From positions 727,388 to 791,387 of the forward strand of contig JANPYM010000012.1 in NCBI GenBank assembly GCA_025890175.1: a DNA stretch of 64,000 bases, read 5' to 3'. How positions within the stretch are numbered: the stretch's first letter is position 1; every line of letters begins with the position of its first letter. Made by a program: the position numbers and the translations under genes. This document shows positions 1 to 13,400 of the stretch, one piece after another. A model generated the notes under the pieces. It did not search any database. It saw only the letters and a list, made by a program, of their open reading frames with translations, and was not told the origin of the DNA. Origin of the DNA: Ciborinia camelliae (Eukaryota > Ascomycota > Leotiomycetes > Helotiales > Sclerotiniaceae).

Positions 1-495
1 GTAGAGAGGATTGATTGAATAGAGAGGTATTATGGTAGGAAGATTACTAGATAGTGGATTGATAGACCGACTTATGTAATAGACGAATACCAACTCCCAT
101 GGGAGCCGTTGATATATATAAATTGCGCTACGGAAATCATGCATTCTACAATGCAGTACTTGCTGATAAAAACAACAAAAATGATCGTGAAATTCGTGAG
201 AATACTAAGTACCACCTGTGTACCCTATACACATTATAATGACATGACTTCGTCATCTCCTGCCCAGACTTTTCCTGTTTCCCTTGCCTTATTCAAGACC
301 ATCTCCAAGATTTTACACACATCTTCACTTCGCATCTTCATACAGGGATAGAAAACCTATATCAAAGACCCCCCTCCTGTAACCAAACGCCATCACAATT
401 ACGCCGTCATAAAAGTCTTGGCAACGACAAGTCCCTCCTGCCCACATCCAATCGTCAATTCAAATCAACAACTCTCTCCACCCACTCCAACATTC
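1..495. other. Intergenic, window edge
   Basis: No supported gene. The strip lies downstream of the minus-strand transcription factor and probably carries its 3' untranslated region. A short open frame at 109-351 has no recognisable domain and an unconvincing composition. Confidence 0.5.
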
Positions 496-3400
496 TTAGG
501 TACCAAAAAAGTACTCATCGAGGAGATTGATCCCCGCAGGCCCGCCACCCGCTCCCACACCCCCCACGGTCGTAACATCCCCTAAATTCTCTTGAAACCC
601 CATATCAAACCCACTTAAATCCCATTCATCCTCTCCCGCTCCTCCCACACCACCATATCCTTGACCTGCATAGTTCAAAAACCCTAGCCCCGGCGTATTT
701 TGGAAATCAAAGTTATAGGCATTATTGTTGCCGCCAACTCCATTGGTAGGATCATATTGATACATTTCTGGATTTTGGTTTTGGACTGGGACTGATGTAT
801 ATCCTTGTACCGGGCTTTGTTGGTTTGGGAAGAGGTTCGGATCGAGATTCATGTTGTTGTCTAGATTACTAAATGGGGGTGAGATGGCAAAATTGGGCGA
901 GTGAATTTGTGTTGGGTTGGAATCATTTCTGTATGCATCGAATTCCGTTTTGACTGCATTGTTTGAGCCGGGGCTATTTCTCGAATTTGGTCTTTCATTG
1001 GCAAAACCGCCCCTTGTCTGACTACTCCCAGAAGCCTCTCTTGAGTGTCCTTTAGGAGTTTGAGGAGTAAAAAGGTCATTGAGACCCATGTCGAACTGGG
1101 GTTTTGGACGATTGGAATGGGGGGGTTTTCGAAGTCGAGAACTGTTGGCATTGAAGTAATCATCTGGTTGAGATTGTGGATGAGGTTGACTACTAGTATG
1201 ATGAGGACGTCTCGAATGGAGACCTTGTTGAGCCCCAGAACCGAAACCAGTGGTGGACAAACACATCTGAACTGTAGCTTTTGACATGCGATCAAAGGCA
1301 TCTCGGCATGCCTCGGCTGGAGGACATTTCTCGATGAGATCTCCTAGGACAGATGTTGCGGCTAGGATCGTGAAATCGACCTCATCCATTGTCTGTAACC
1401 ACCATTAGCAACTATCTTAACAGATGGGAAGATTATATGTAAACCTACTAGTCGACTCCTGACAACCTGAGAATGCCAGATAGCATACAGGAATGAAATA
1501 CCCGCCATGAACAAATGATGCGTTGCCAAGAAAGTATAGTTAACAAGCCGAACTCGATGCAACTGCCTATACAGTCTCAGCACTCTCTGCCCAGCCTCCG
1601 CAACCTTCAAAAATACTCTCTCCTCATCTTCCCTCAGCTCCACATTGAGTATGCTAGGACTTTCCACCTCTTCACTCGTACTGAACTCCCCTTCAAACAT
1701 TGGTGGTACACTCAAACTTTGTCTATACAACATGATAACACACTGCCAATAATTGAGTTCTAAAAAGTCTACTGAGAACTCCACGCCTGTCTCTCGTTTG
1801 GTGGGAGCTGATGTTTTCCATTCCCAGAGACGTTTGTCAATATCAATACGCCAAGAGCGGAAACTATCGAATTTCACCAGGAATGGGGATGGAAGCTGTG
1901 TATGCATGAAAGGGTTGCGCATATTTGCACCACCCGCTCGCGCATGCAGTGCCTGTTGATGTTGTAATACTTGTAAAATCTCAGATTGAAGCAACCTGAG
2001 ACGAAAGTAATGATATGCCGCATGTTTATAACTCGCCCCACCAACCCCGGGATCTTGTAGACCAGCAGGTGTGATATATTTGTCGTCGAGCAAGGAGGGA
2101 AATTCTGTTGTAACCACTTGATCAGTGATACCAAATGGTCTCCCAACACATGTCGAAACAAGTCGATCAAAAGAGTATGTGCACCACCACAATCTCCTCC
2201 TATAATCTCGGATATAGTCACGACGACCTCGTTCTCGAAGCATACGTTCGCGCTGTAACTTTGCAGTATCCGCATCTTCTTTCTTTACTCCAGGTGCCTC
2301 CAATATTGGAATTTCAATATCTTTTCCATCTTCATGATGCAGACCCAGATCCACTGCTAACCGAACTGCTACTCCAATAATGTACCACAAGCCAGGAGCC
2401 ACAGGTCTTAACAGCGCAAATCCAGCCAAAAGCAAAACAGCCTGAAGTTCCTCCAATCCCCCACCAAATCCATCGACTCTATCGGCAGAGGAGCTAAGGC
2501 ATGCTTCGAGATGTACTATTGCTGAGGCGTGATATTCCTCAGGCTGACTTTGTTTTCCGGCGGTAGTGCGCTTTGACTTTTCGCCATTGACGTTCTTTGC
2601 CACCTCATCTCGAACACCAGTATCGCCAAGAAAGATCCCCGCGCCAATCGCAAACACTATATTAAGCATATAAAGTTCTCGGGGGGTCCGAACTTTATTA
2701 TCTCCAGTGGCATATGCCTCCTCAAACATTTTCATGAACTCTCCTCGATGTAATATAGGTATCTGTGGATTGGCATGCTCGAAATAGAAGTCCACCAATC
2801 TCTTCCCAACATCTTTGTCAGGGAAAGGCGCCTGCTTGATCGTAGGCTTTGTATGTAAACCAAAGAATGAATCGCGCATAGAAGGTCCTCCTTGTGCAGC
2901 AGCTTTTGAACTTCCAGGTGGCCTTGAAGGCCTTACACCACTCGTATCACTAGCTGCACCCGAAACAGAAGATCTCACTGCCGCGAATACTACTCTCGCA
3001 AATGATATCCCAGACGTCGAACCCAAGTATCTCTTGTCCGAAGCCCCCTGCACGGAAACACTCTCAATATTAGACATCAATTTGTTCACCTTATCGGACT
3101 CATCTTTTCTTTTGTTCCACGTCACTTCATCCTGCTGTTGTTTTCGCACAAGAGCCGAATCCCCATTGAATGGCGTTCTGCCATCATCACTCGGAGTATG
3201 TACCGCCGCAGGATCCGTTCCAGGTTTTGGAGAGTGTTCCAGGACTTCGGCTGGTGCAAACGCAATGTTATTTTGTAGTAGCAGCGATTCAAGGTGTGCT
3301 GTTCTCGTCTCCAAATAGTATACATAACTGTCAATGTCAGGTATTAGCGTCAATACCCCAATCAATCCGTATCACGAGTAAAATGGAGAGAAATTTCACC

Positions 3401-3785
3401 TCCTAGGAATCTCCCTTTTGGTAATCGGATCATAACCCACACATTTTTGCCCCGCCTTCTCACAACTCGCACAACTGGGCAAATTCTGATCGCATTTATT
3501 CTTCCTCAATCGACACCTATTACACGCGCTCACATTGCGAAAACTGCTACTTTGTCCCGCCTTACCACCCGCAGTTCCCTCAGCCTTCACTACTAGTAAT
3601 GGTTCCGCAGGCACAGTTTCATCTGGTGTAATTTTCGGACTATCATTTTTAACTACCGCAGCAGATGTACTAGAAGGCTCCGGTGGGCTATGTCTTGCTC
3701 GTTTGTTCGGATAACCACTTGCGTTCGCAGGCGGCGAGTGGGGGTTCATCGTCCTATCGTCTTCTGAATTTCGTCGAATGCGCAT
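496..3785 (-). CDS. Zn2Cys6 transcription factor, PPR1/UaY-type
   Basis: Predicted nuclear DNA-binding regulator of 1053 residues in three exons: 3785-3400, 3327-1449 and 1392-496. The 72 bp and 56 bp introns have GTGAAA/ACAG and GTAGGT/ACAG ends, and both joins restore the frame. The binuclear zinc cluster has cysteines at 88, 91, 98, 105, 108 and 115 (CX2CX6CX6CX2CX6C). It is followed directly by IPRSYVYYLETR, a linker and coiled-coil start typical of the yeast PPR1 and Aspergillus UaY class, which bind CGG half-sites as dimers. A fungal transcription factor domain begins near residue 305 (LVDFYFEHANPQIPILHRGE). The C-terminal 290 residues are Asn/Gly/Pro-rich and could be an activation region. 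PPR1 controls pyrimidine genes and UaY purine use, but similarity in the zinc cluster does not fix the target pathway. A second Met at residue 13 is an alternative start. Confidence 0.93.
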
Positions 3786-5377
3786 ATGTGTGTATCTTCC
3801 GAGAAGTATAGAATATCAAGGATGGGATTTGTCGTTTAAATCGAAGTCGCGCATACGATTGAGTATCCTGGCCCCTATGTCCGACTATTTTCTCTCATCC
3901 TGCTCTCTCTCAACCTCCGAGTTTGGGATAGTGTAACGATGTATACTATTTTCAATCTGATAGCCTCGTAATCTTTCCGGTCGCTTGGCAAAAAATCAGA
4001 TGTTCTTGTTATCGCACTTTTCCAAAGAACGTTCGATGTCTTTCTCCAACATAACATTCGGAGAAGAAGTATATATATAGGTATATATATAAATGTATAT
4101 ATCAATATCAACTTTAACAATATTGAATGAGAGCCGCGTCTTCCTCTGCAATATGCGTGGGGTTTACCTATTTGTTTTTACCTTTACCCGTGATGCCAGA
4201 AAGTGTACAGTAAGTACTCCAGTACAAATCAAATCACCAATCTAGATGTTGAAAAATCCATGGGTGATTTCTGCTTGAACATTCTACTGGTACCAGGTTC
4301 CAGTACCAGGTAAGAATTCTTACCTTGGCTTGCTTGAGACTAGGATCAAGAGTTCGCTGGATACTACCTAGTATAGGTAGATAGGCGATTGAAGAAGCTG
4401 AATGAATGATAAGAGCTTCGACCAATGGAATACATGCATTTGATTCCATTCACAGATTATTACCTAGGTAATAGGTAATATAGGGAGGTATCTACTGATT
4501 CTACTCATTCTACCCATTCTCCTGTTCTACTCATTCTCCTCATTCTCCTCATTCTCCTCATTCTCCTCATCCTCCTCATCCTCCTCATCCTCCTCATTCT
4601 ACTCGTATATAGAGGAAAGGTGGAGAAGTCTATCAGCGCTGCCCGCTGTTGAGTCTTGACTCAATTATATCGAGTAAATAAATCCAAGGGGCCATCAATC
4701 CCACTACCTAAGGTATATATATATACCTATATCAGGTAATCAATACGATCGGTAAAGCTTAATCAATGAAGGGGTAAATTTCGCATTGTCATTCATGTCG
4801 GTATTTATTGTATTTTCAAAGTCAAAATGTCCGGAAAATTTTTTTAAAATACGAATAAACATCCCACCTTATCGATAGAACGAACCATAATAAAACCACC
4901 TAAACGCCATATAGTATGTATAATGTATGCAACCCAAGCCAAGCCAAGCCTAGCCCTTGATTCTTCCAAGCCAGCCAAAAAAGTTATCTCCCAACTGGAA
5001 CCGCAGTCCGGCACTCCATCCCTAGTAGGTAGTGCGATATCGATATCTCCCATGTGTCGAAACTCCTCCCATCCTGATAGTGTGAAGAACCAAATACCGT
5101 TTTCGCAAACGACCCTTTTCTGTGTAGCTCCATAGCTCCATAGCTCCAAATGCGCCCAAAACCCCTTGATATAAAAAAAACCATCACCGTGATGGATACG
5201 CTCAAAGGTATAAGGGGGGATATCTAACGTCGAAACAAGAACCCCAAAAAAAACTGCCCAAAATGGCCCAAAATTATTTTTATACAAATGCCCTCCCAGA
5301 AAGCAGGCTTAAAGAATTGAAGGATTCGAAAGAAATTTCATTAGTCGTAAATCGATAAGAAATGATCAAGATATCAT
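3786..5377. other. Intergenic, 5' of the transcription factor
   Basis: Holds the promoter side of the transcription factor gene and the 3' side of the MFS gene. It contains the CTCATTCTC-type tandem repeat described separately, an AT-rich run with TATATA blocks near 4068-4106 and 4713-4730, and the palindrome TACCTAGGTA near 4461. Minus-strand open frames at 4844-5287 have no recognisable domain. Confidence 0.5.
4501..4604. repeat. Tandem 9-bp minisatellite (TCCTCATTC-like)
   Basis: About eleven imperfect copies of a 9-bp pyrimidine-rich unit, drifting from CTCATTCTC to CTCATCCTC. It is noncoding, about 700 bp upstream of the transcription factor start. The strand asymmetry (polypyrimidine) could also give it unusual DNA structure. 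Confidence 0.85.
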
Positions 5378-7451
5378 TTAGTTTTCGACGATCGTGTTCC
5401 TTGGCTCGGCGCCAGCGGCGATGCCAGTATCTGGAGCACAATGATCAAGCATTTCATCGTCGAATGCTTGCTCGTGGTCTTCTTCTCTCTTCTCATCAAC
5501 ATCCATTCTACCACCTTTGTCAGTCATATTGAGGCTGATGATAGCACCGATCGTAGCAATAATAGCACTGCACCACCATGCAAGGCCGGAGTATCCTAAA
5601 CTGGCACCAGCCGACAAGAGGAATCCAGCGACGGTCGGTCCAAAGGCTCTGGAAATACTGGCGGTTGATGCTGCAACACCGTTGATGGTTCCCAACATCA
5701 AAAGTGATGGTGCTGAATTGGTCAAGAGAATAGCATTGCTTGGGTAAGTCATGGTCGAGAAAGTACACTTCCAGATGACAACCACATACAAACCGATCAT
5801 TTTAAGATTCTCCGGGAGTAAGACCAAGTAGGGTGTAACAATGTAGAGAATCGGATAGGAAATTGCCATAGTTCTGAACAGATTCAAAGCCCCAAGACGT
5901 CGAACAACAATTGGGAATAGGAAGATGGTGGCAATCATGGAATATAGTCCTTGGACCGAAAGGACTACACCGACATCTGAAGAGCTCATTCCATATGTAC
6001 CGACGAATTTGAAAGGCAATTGAGGTTCTGGGAATGGTGGAGCATCTTCCTCTTTTTTGTAGGAGAGCATTGTTGGGAGCATAGAATCAAAAGTCATCGT
6101 GTGGCTGGAAATCTCACGTTAGTTACTGAATTTGTGTGGTTGTGCAGGGGAAAAAACGTGAAACCATGAACTTACTAAGCCAAGATACCATAACCGATAA
6201 TATTGATGACGACCTGTTTCGTAAACGCCTTCGTTACTGCAGGTTTAGTTCTTGCAGGAACAACAAATTGGTCATGTGCATTCAAATCCAAGGGTTCTTG
6301 CGGGTCCTTCGAAGCTGCAGTTGATGAAAGTGTAGGTGATCCTTGGGTTGTTCGATATCCTGGTGGTTGATCCTCCGAATCAATAGACAACAATGAAAGA
6401 ATTTCGTCAGCATCTGCCACCTTCTCGCATCGACTATTCTTTGATTCGGCGCATCGTGTGAATTTGCTGACAATCCATTTTCCCGCTTCCAATCCGGGAT
6501 CCCGTCGATATTTCTTCTCCGAATGTGTTTCCTCCAAAAATAAGATACCAACTATTACTCCGCAAGTTACGACAACTGTACAAACGAGGTTGGGAAGAAG
6601 GTAAGGGAACTTTTCCCAGATCGATCCATGCTGAAATATTCCTGGCCAATTGACTACGGGTCTCGCCAGTGCGCCTCCAAGGGACGGCCCTAGAATGGAT
6701 CTGCAATTTGTAACATTAGCAAAAAAGTTGAGGGCTGACAAGAGCTGACAATTAGTTCAGACTCACCCGAGACACCAAACGAATGGCATGATTGTATACG
6801 CGCGAGCTATGACTTGTCAGTACGAGGCCCCAAAGCCCAAAGTGATAGATCACTTACGCTGATGTTCCTTCACCGTCACCATCTCGGCTACCGTGGTCTG
6901 CAAAACGCCAATGTTTCTAGAAGAAGCAATTTATCAGAGACTATTGCCTCAAACAATAACAGGGGAGATCGGAAACATACCCGTTCAAGAGACCGCCCAG
7001 CGCGCGTGCCAATAATGCTGTTGGCAAGTTGGGCGAAAACCCAAAGATGAGCATACTCAAAGCCGTACCCGCAAGCCCGGTAAGCAGAACCGGTTTTCGT
7101 CCAATTTTATCGCTCAATCGACCCCATGCCACTCCAGACGAGAATTCTGCGAAAGCGAAAGCCGATGTGACCATGCCACAGTACATGAATATTTGAGCAT
7201 CGTTGTCGGTGATGTGGAAATCCTTGACCATGAAATATATATAGGGGAAAATGGACATGAAAGCAATGGGTTCGCAGATTCGACATAATGCTAGAGTATG
7301 AATCAGTGATTGTACAATTGGGATCGTTACTGCAATGCTGCAATACAAGCCACAACGATAGTTACACAAACTTACCAAGGATTGTCATTTGCTTCGTGGG
7401 GAAGGGAGGGGTCCGCCTCCGCGCTCCCGTTTGTCCTGCCGCGGAATGCAT
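5378..7451 (-). CDS. MFS transporter, DHA1/ZIFL-like
   Basis: Predicted 12-helix major facilitator transporter of 578 residues. Six exons: 7451-7376, 7290-6981, 6916-6858, 6806-6767, 6700-6176 and 6104-5378. All five introns (51-86 bp) have GTAAGT, GTATGT or GTGAGT donors, and every join restores the frame. The signature WGRLSDKIGRKPV lies in loop 2-3, and the first half continues through LLARALGGLLNGNIGVLQT. A long hydrophilic central loop (LSIDSEDQPPGYRT region) separates the two six-helix halves, as in fungal relatives of yeast YCR023C and plant ZIFL carriers. The C-terminus is acidic and cytoplasmic. Substrate cannot be read from sequence. The gene is on the same strand as the upstream regulator, but 1.6 kb away, so co-regulation is unsupported. 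Confidence 0.95.
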
Positions 7452-10400
7452 ACCCGCTACCTCTCTGTAGAGCTTCGATGAGAAGTTGAAAGTTGAACTG
7501 GTTGTTTTATCAAGTATCGTAGGAGATTTGAGTGATTGGAACGGTTCGATGAGAATGTGAAATTGTAAAGGCAGGCCGGAGTTTCAAAAGGTTAGAAGTA
7601 TGTTTATATGTTGTTCAGTTCTTCCAAATATGATTCCCGGGTTTTGCTTTATGTTGTGCAATCAAACTTTATATGATTGAAATGGGTAGATGCATGAGCA
7701 ATATGTAGTTAGAGAAAAGCAAAAAAGATGCAGTATGTCTTTGCTTTATTCATGAAAGAAGAAAAAAAAAAGTGTTGTAAGATCCAATGATGAGTAGCAA
7801 GGTAAGAAATATGTAGCTGACCGCTGTATGGAGACCTTAAGAAGCATAATCAGACGTAGTGGGTAGTAGCGGCGCCGACTTAAATACAGTTCTGATTATG
7901 GTATTTCATCAGGCGGTGACGAGGGTAAGAGAACCTGCTCTATAGTCGTGGCTCATCTGCTCCCATGCTAAGGCCATGGAGCGTTGTCTCTATGGGGCGT
8001 ACACGGGTTTGGGCCTCTGTGCTAGAGAAGCCGTGTATCAGTGTATCAGACGGTACTACCGTATCCACCTCTTCCCGGCAATTGTCTCCGTGACCCGTTG
8101 GGCTAAAGAGGAGGAGAATTTAAGAGGGATGATTATTTAGAAATTGTTTGCAGGCTACGCTACTCACTCACATGGGGGAAACCCTGCCCTGTCACGACTT
8201 GGGTGAATTAGTTCTTGGGTCCAAATAGCGTCGTGGATCAGGCCTCGCAGGGGCCCAATTACTTGTGGCGGCGGTGTGAGTGGTGGAGGAAAATGTAAAA
8301 ATGTGAAATGCTTGGACTTTGATGACATTATCATCATGAGCTATTTTGTTGGTTTACATTTGTTGACTGTTGTGGTTATGCCAAAATGGGCATGATATTT
8401 TTGAATACTGTGGGAGATTCTATATGGAAGGATTCTAATGTTGCAAGGAGAAAACGATATGATGTTATCATTCCCCTGTTTTACACACTACTCTATATTA
8501 TTGGTTGAAGATCACCCCGGAAAATACTTCGACATGGCAAGGGATACAACCTATATAGATATCATCAAGCGCCATGCTGCTGCTGTAGTCATGGACGGAA
8601 ACGTATTTGTACCGTCTCGAACTATTCCAACTTGTAAATCTATACAGTAATCTTCAAGGGCTTAAAACGCACTCGAACTTCAGCTTTCACTCTTGGCATA
8701 ACGAATACTGCCAAGCTTATCCGAAAGGGGTACTCGATGCGATACTTAACCCTGAAAGAGGCTACAACGGTTCATACGTCGGTAATCTGTTTTCTGTAGA
8801 AGGCCAAAGTGGGAATATACCTTCTCAGCATATCCGAAGCAAAAGGTTTGAGTGGTTAGTGCGTGTAATCATAGGTGCGGTGGTTGGCTTCCAGGTCGAT
8901 TTATTTCCCCATGTAAACATTGAGTCGCAATAGGAGGCGCTGAGCGGAAACACCAGCCTTAACATTCAACCTCACGACAGCTGATATGAATGACATTCCA
9001 AAGAGTCCAGGTGCCGCCTCCATCCAGGTCTCTTTCGGGGCCCATTCTTCCCTGAAAAGCTTCATTGCATTGTCTCCTAGTTATATAAAGAAGTGGCAGA
9101 AGTAGGCTAACACAATATGTGTTGCGGGCAGCTTTATTATTCGTGGGCTATCTACAGCTCTGTTGCATTTTCAATTTTCAATATCGTGAAGATTACTTAT
9201 TAAGGTTATCATTCGGTTGCAACTGTTACCACCCTATATCTCACCCAAGCAAGGCCTCAAACGCCAGCATGTGCAAGCAAGGCGCAGAGAGTAAACACTA
9301 TTCCCGAAGATCAAATACTTATTAGTGAAGAATTATTACCGGTATTAGTATTGTATATCGATTCCTAGATTGTAAATTATGACTTACAGCCTCTGGTATT
9401 ATAGCTCGCGATTGCCCGCTCAAAGGTCTGTAACAGGTACAAGGTACATTATGTTACATTGAGACTACAAGCACTGGGATAAAGCATGGCCACCCTGACT
9501 GCTGAAGGATTTATCGGATTTATTGGATTTTACTGGGGATCTTGTCCCGAGACCAGAGCAGTGGAAAGATGAGCCCTGGTTTAGCCTTGTATTAGCCCAT
9601 GTATTCGGCTCTGTCGATTCTCTGCCTATGTAGTTTCTTCTTGAGTTCGTGTGTCTTTCGCTACCTAGGAAACTTCCTCGGATAGTTAAGATTTATCGAT
9701 AGATTAGAAGACCGGCATTGCCGATCCAATGATTTTTAGTGTTTTCGATTAGAGATTTGATCATGACTAGTCAGGGGTAGCTCACCTAATGCTTGATACT
9801 AAGGGAAACGGAAAAGGTACAAAGGCTGATTCTTGGGATGATAGGATCCCCATGGATCGAAATAGACAAAAGTGACAGGGTCACAGAAAGATACCCAGTA
9901 GCTATTCCTTGTAGCACAGCTCGCTCGCTAAGGCTTACTTGATCGGAGGGGGTTTTCGTATCTGTACTGTCGAAAATTCGAAATGTAGCTTGTACAGTTA
10001 CCTATACGTTCTAAAAAAAATGTACGGATGATCTGATTTTGATTTCTAAGCAGATGTGGCAAGATCGGATAGGCTGAAGAAAACTGTATCTTGGATAAGC
10101 AGTAACGTAATGCTTGGTGTATTTAAGGCAACGATGATCGATCACCGAGTGTTATGTGTCTATGTATATGTATATGTATATGCCATGTTTCTGTATGTAT
10201 CCTCAAAGCCTCATGTTGGTGAAGGGGACTACTATCCCACGTCAACAGTCATAGACTCATAGTAAGCGTATTAGCGTAAGTTGCGTTTTGCTGTTGTTGG
10301 TACATACAAACTGTATGGTAAGGCCTGGCATCCGGGGATGATTTTGATTTTGAATCAATCAAAAAGTTGCTTTTCCTTAGTTCAGCTTATGATACCCTAT

Positions 10401-13400
10401 GCAGTAAGTGGCAGAATCTTTCAGACCTACTATAGATTGAAACAAGCTGCAAGCTGCAAGTAACACGAAAGCAAAGTCGGATTTATTCTCCGTCTCGCAC
10501 TAAATTCATCGAATCGACACATGCCTCTCCATCAATAATGGGTCAAGGATCGGGTCTCTTTAGACAGAGACCGTTGGAGTCGCGGAATTAGGTCGCAGGA
10601 ACATGGATTAGAGAAGAAATGAAAGCTTCGAAAGTTCCATTCGAGATCCATTCGAAAGGAAATGAATCTTAGCGTCTTCGCGTCGTTGGAAGTTTGTTTC
10701 AAGGCTCCACGGATCATACGAATCTGCAAGGTGAGCCAAGTCAATTTTCAATGGGTCAAACAACAAGGAGGGACCAACAACTAGATCGATTGGATCGAAA
10801 CCAACTCGCAGTGAGAGAGGCATATGAAAGAAAAAACGGTCCTTGCCACGTTTTGATGTGGCACCGCGATGATGACGATCATTATAGGGGCCTCGTAGCT
10901 GGAAGGTTTGATGGAAGGGTTATGGAACCCGCAGTCCAAGGATGTTCCCTCGAGTGGAGCTCCCTCAGAGGCTCAGCTAGTTATATTTTAAGATGAAAGG
11001 GGTTCAATCAAAAGCAAGTTGTAATTAACACGCTAAAAGGTGGTGTAGTTGTTCGAAGATCAAGCAAACAAGAAAACAGATCAAGGTTGGCGGCCAGACG
11101 TGAGAGTTTCGCGGAAGCTGTTCCTGAAGCCGTAGAAGGCAAACCGAACAAATGAAATTATAAAATTGGGTGGCTCAACAGGTTTTGCATCCAATTTTTT
11201 CTGGTGGCGTGATATAATATTATTTGGTGTGGTGGTGCAAAAGTTAACTGTACCTACCTCGGAGCTTTCCTTGACGCCTACCGGTGCAGGAAAGGTATTC
11301 CGAACTTCCTATTTTCTTAGCTTGGTTGTTTATTACGTGTGTACTCGGTATGTGTACGTGACACCAAATCCACATACGTAAAATACCTTCAAAATTATTA
11401 TTCCGGGTTGCCAACAGAGTCAGACTACAGTACGGACTGGATGGTGCAAGCAATATTGACGCCGCGAGGGGTTTTAACGAAGCGATGAAGGGGTTGATTA
11501 GTTGATGATGGGGTAAAAAAATTCAAAGTAGGCGCCATGCGTTTCTAGAAGGAAAAAAAGGATCCAGTTTGGCGGTTCTGATATTCTATGGATCCATTAT
11601 TTTATTATTTATATAATAATAATAGTAGGTACGTACATACTTTCGGTCTCTTCCTAAGTCCTTAACCCTGTCTCATTATAATTTATTACTCCCATCTCCA
11701 TCTCCATCTCCATGGACCATCTCCCATCCTCTTCAAGACTTCACCTTAATATTATATTCGTATCGCATCGCCAAACATAATAACAACAAGAACGCTGTTC
11801 CCTGGTCAATAATAGAAGAACATTCTCGCTCATACTCGATGCCCGAAATAATCTTCGTGTCACTAACTAACTTTCGATGATTTTGGAAAAGGCCAATAAA
11901 ACTATTATCACCAATAATGATTAATTTCGAATCGATACACCGCCTGTTATGAGTTCATGTTTGTGTTTGTGTTCCTGCTTGTTGCGAGAGTTTTTCCTGT
12001 CTCCCCATGTTGTTCACAATACTCGTACTCTACTGACATACACTCACGTCAGCCACGATTCAAGGGCTTCTTTACCTTGACGATTGCCATGATTTGCGGA
12101 ATTTCCGGCCTTGAATCCGGTTTTGTTACATGCATTCATATTTTCCAAGTACATCCTTCATTTGCTTAGGTTGTGGTTGTGCTTTGGAGGGGTCACTTAA
12201 TACTCGGAAATATATTTCCTATACAGTATGGAGTACTCGAGTATCAAGTATCGTATTTGCTACTTCAGATAATATTCTTATTTTATCTCGGATGCAAAAT
12301 TCGAGATCCCGGGACCCGCGGCCACCACTTTTCTTTGGGAAGATCTTGGGAACGTGACCTTCTACAGACCTACCTACAGGAGTACAGCATTGATGTACAC
12401 TACATGAAATTCATATGAGATTCCTCGCGTGGTACTTAGGCTTTGAAGTCAAATTCATAATATCCACTTGAAAATCTTCGTGTTTCTTTATTTCTTATCT
12501 ATCGAAGAGAGTATTCCGAGGATTGACATTCATTCCCACAAGACTAGGGTTTTCGTTTCATGGGTTCAGGAAGTCTTCCGGAGCAAAGAACATATGCATC
12601 ACAGCGGCTACGCACATTGCAGCCCATTCATACATCAGCAGTGCCGATGATTCCAGTTATTGGATCGTGATACGTCGTGATATCGTTGACCGTGGACGAT
12701 GTTAATTGCATTCCCGACACGGCGTCGAGATGCAGCATATGAGAATCCGCTCGACCAGTTAGACATCTCAATTATCTGACGACATGCATTACCTGCCCTA
12801 GGTGCTCTTTTGGATATCGGGCATAACATTCTGTTTCATATAACGATGTTTATACTCAGAATATATCTTTTGTATGTACACATTGAAAAGTTCAGGACCT
12901 TCGATCTCTACAAATTTGTATGGCTTGCAGATGCAAGATGCACCCTTACCAACTTTATAGTTGCACCGCATCTTCCCATGCAGTAGCATACAGCCTGCAT
13001 ATGCACCGAAGGTCACCTATTCCGCGTTCTCTTTTCAGACCCGTATCATAACCACGAATATGCAACATATTGGCTAGAATTAGACCCGAAAACGGGGAAC
13101 TGGAGCACGAGGTGGACACCGTTGGGCATCGTCATTTTCATGAAAGTATCGGTAATAAGGTTGCTAAAAACCAGTCTGATTACAGCTGTATCTCGTTTTC
13201 GAGGGGATATTGTATCCACACTAGTATGCACCAATTTCTCCGTGCAGGGTGGCGTTCTCATCGTACTCGTTATTTGCTGGGTGTATCCTACCGGACCAGG
13301 TACTGGTGCCCTGAAGTGGAGGTCTTTCTTACCTCTTTCCTCGCCAGGCCCTATCCGAAGCCCTGGCACAAGGACCCCCAAACGCAAGCAACCATTGCAG

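Noticed and set aside
8438..8933. Two overlapping plus-strand frames, the second of 108 codons
   Set aside because: No recognisable motif, signal peptide or intron signals; not separable from chance.
10694..10996. 100-codon plus-strand frame
   Set aside because: Low-quality composition, no domain and no conserved pattern.
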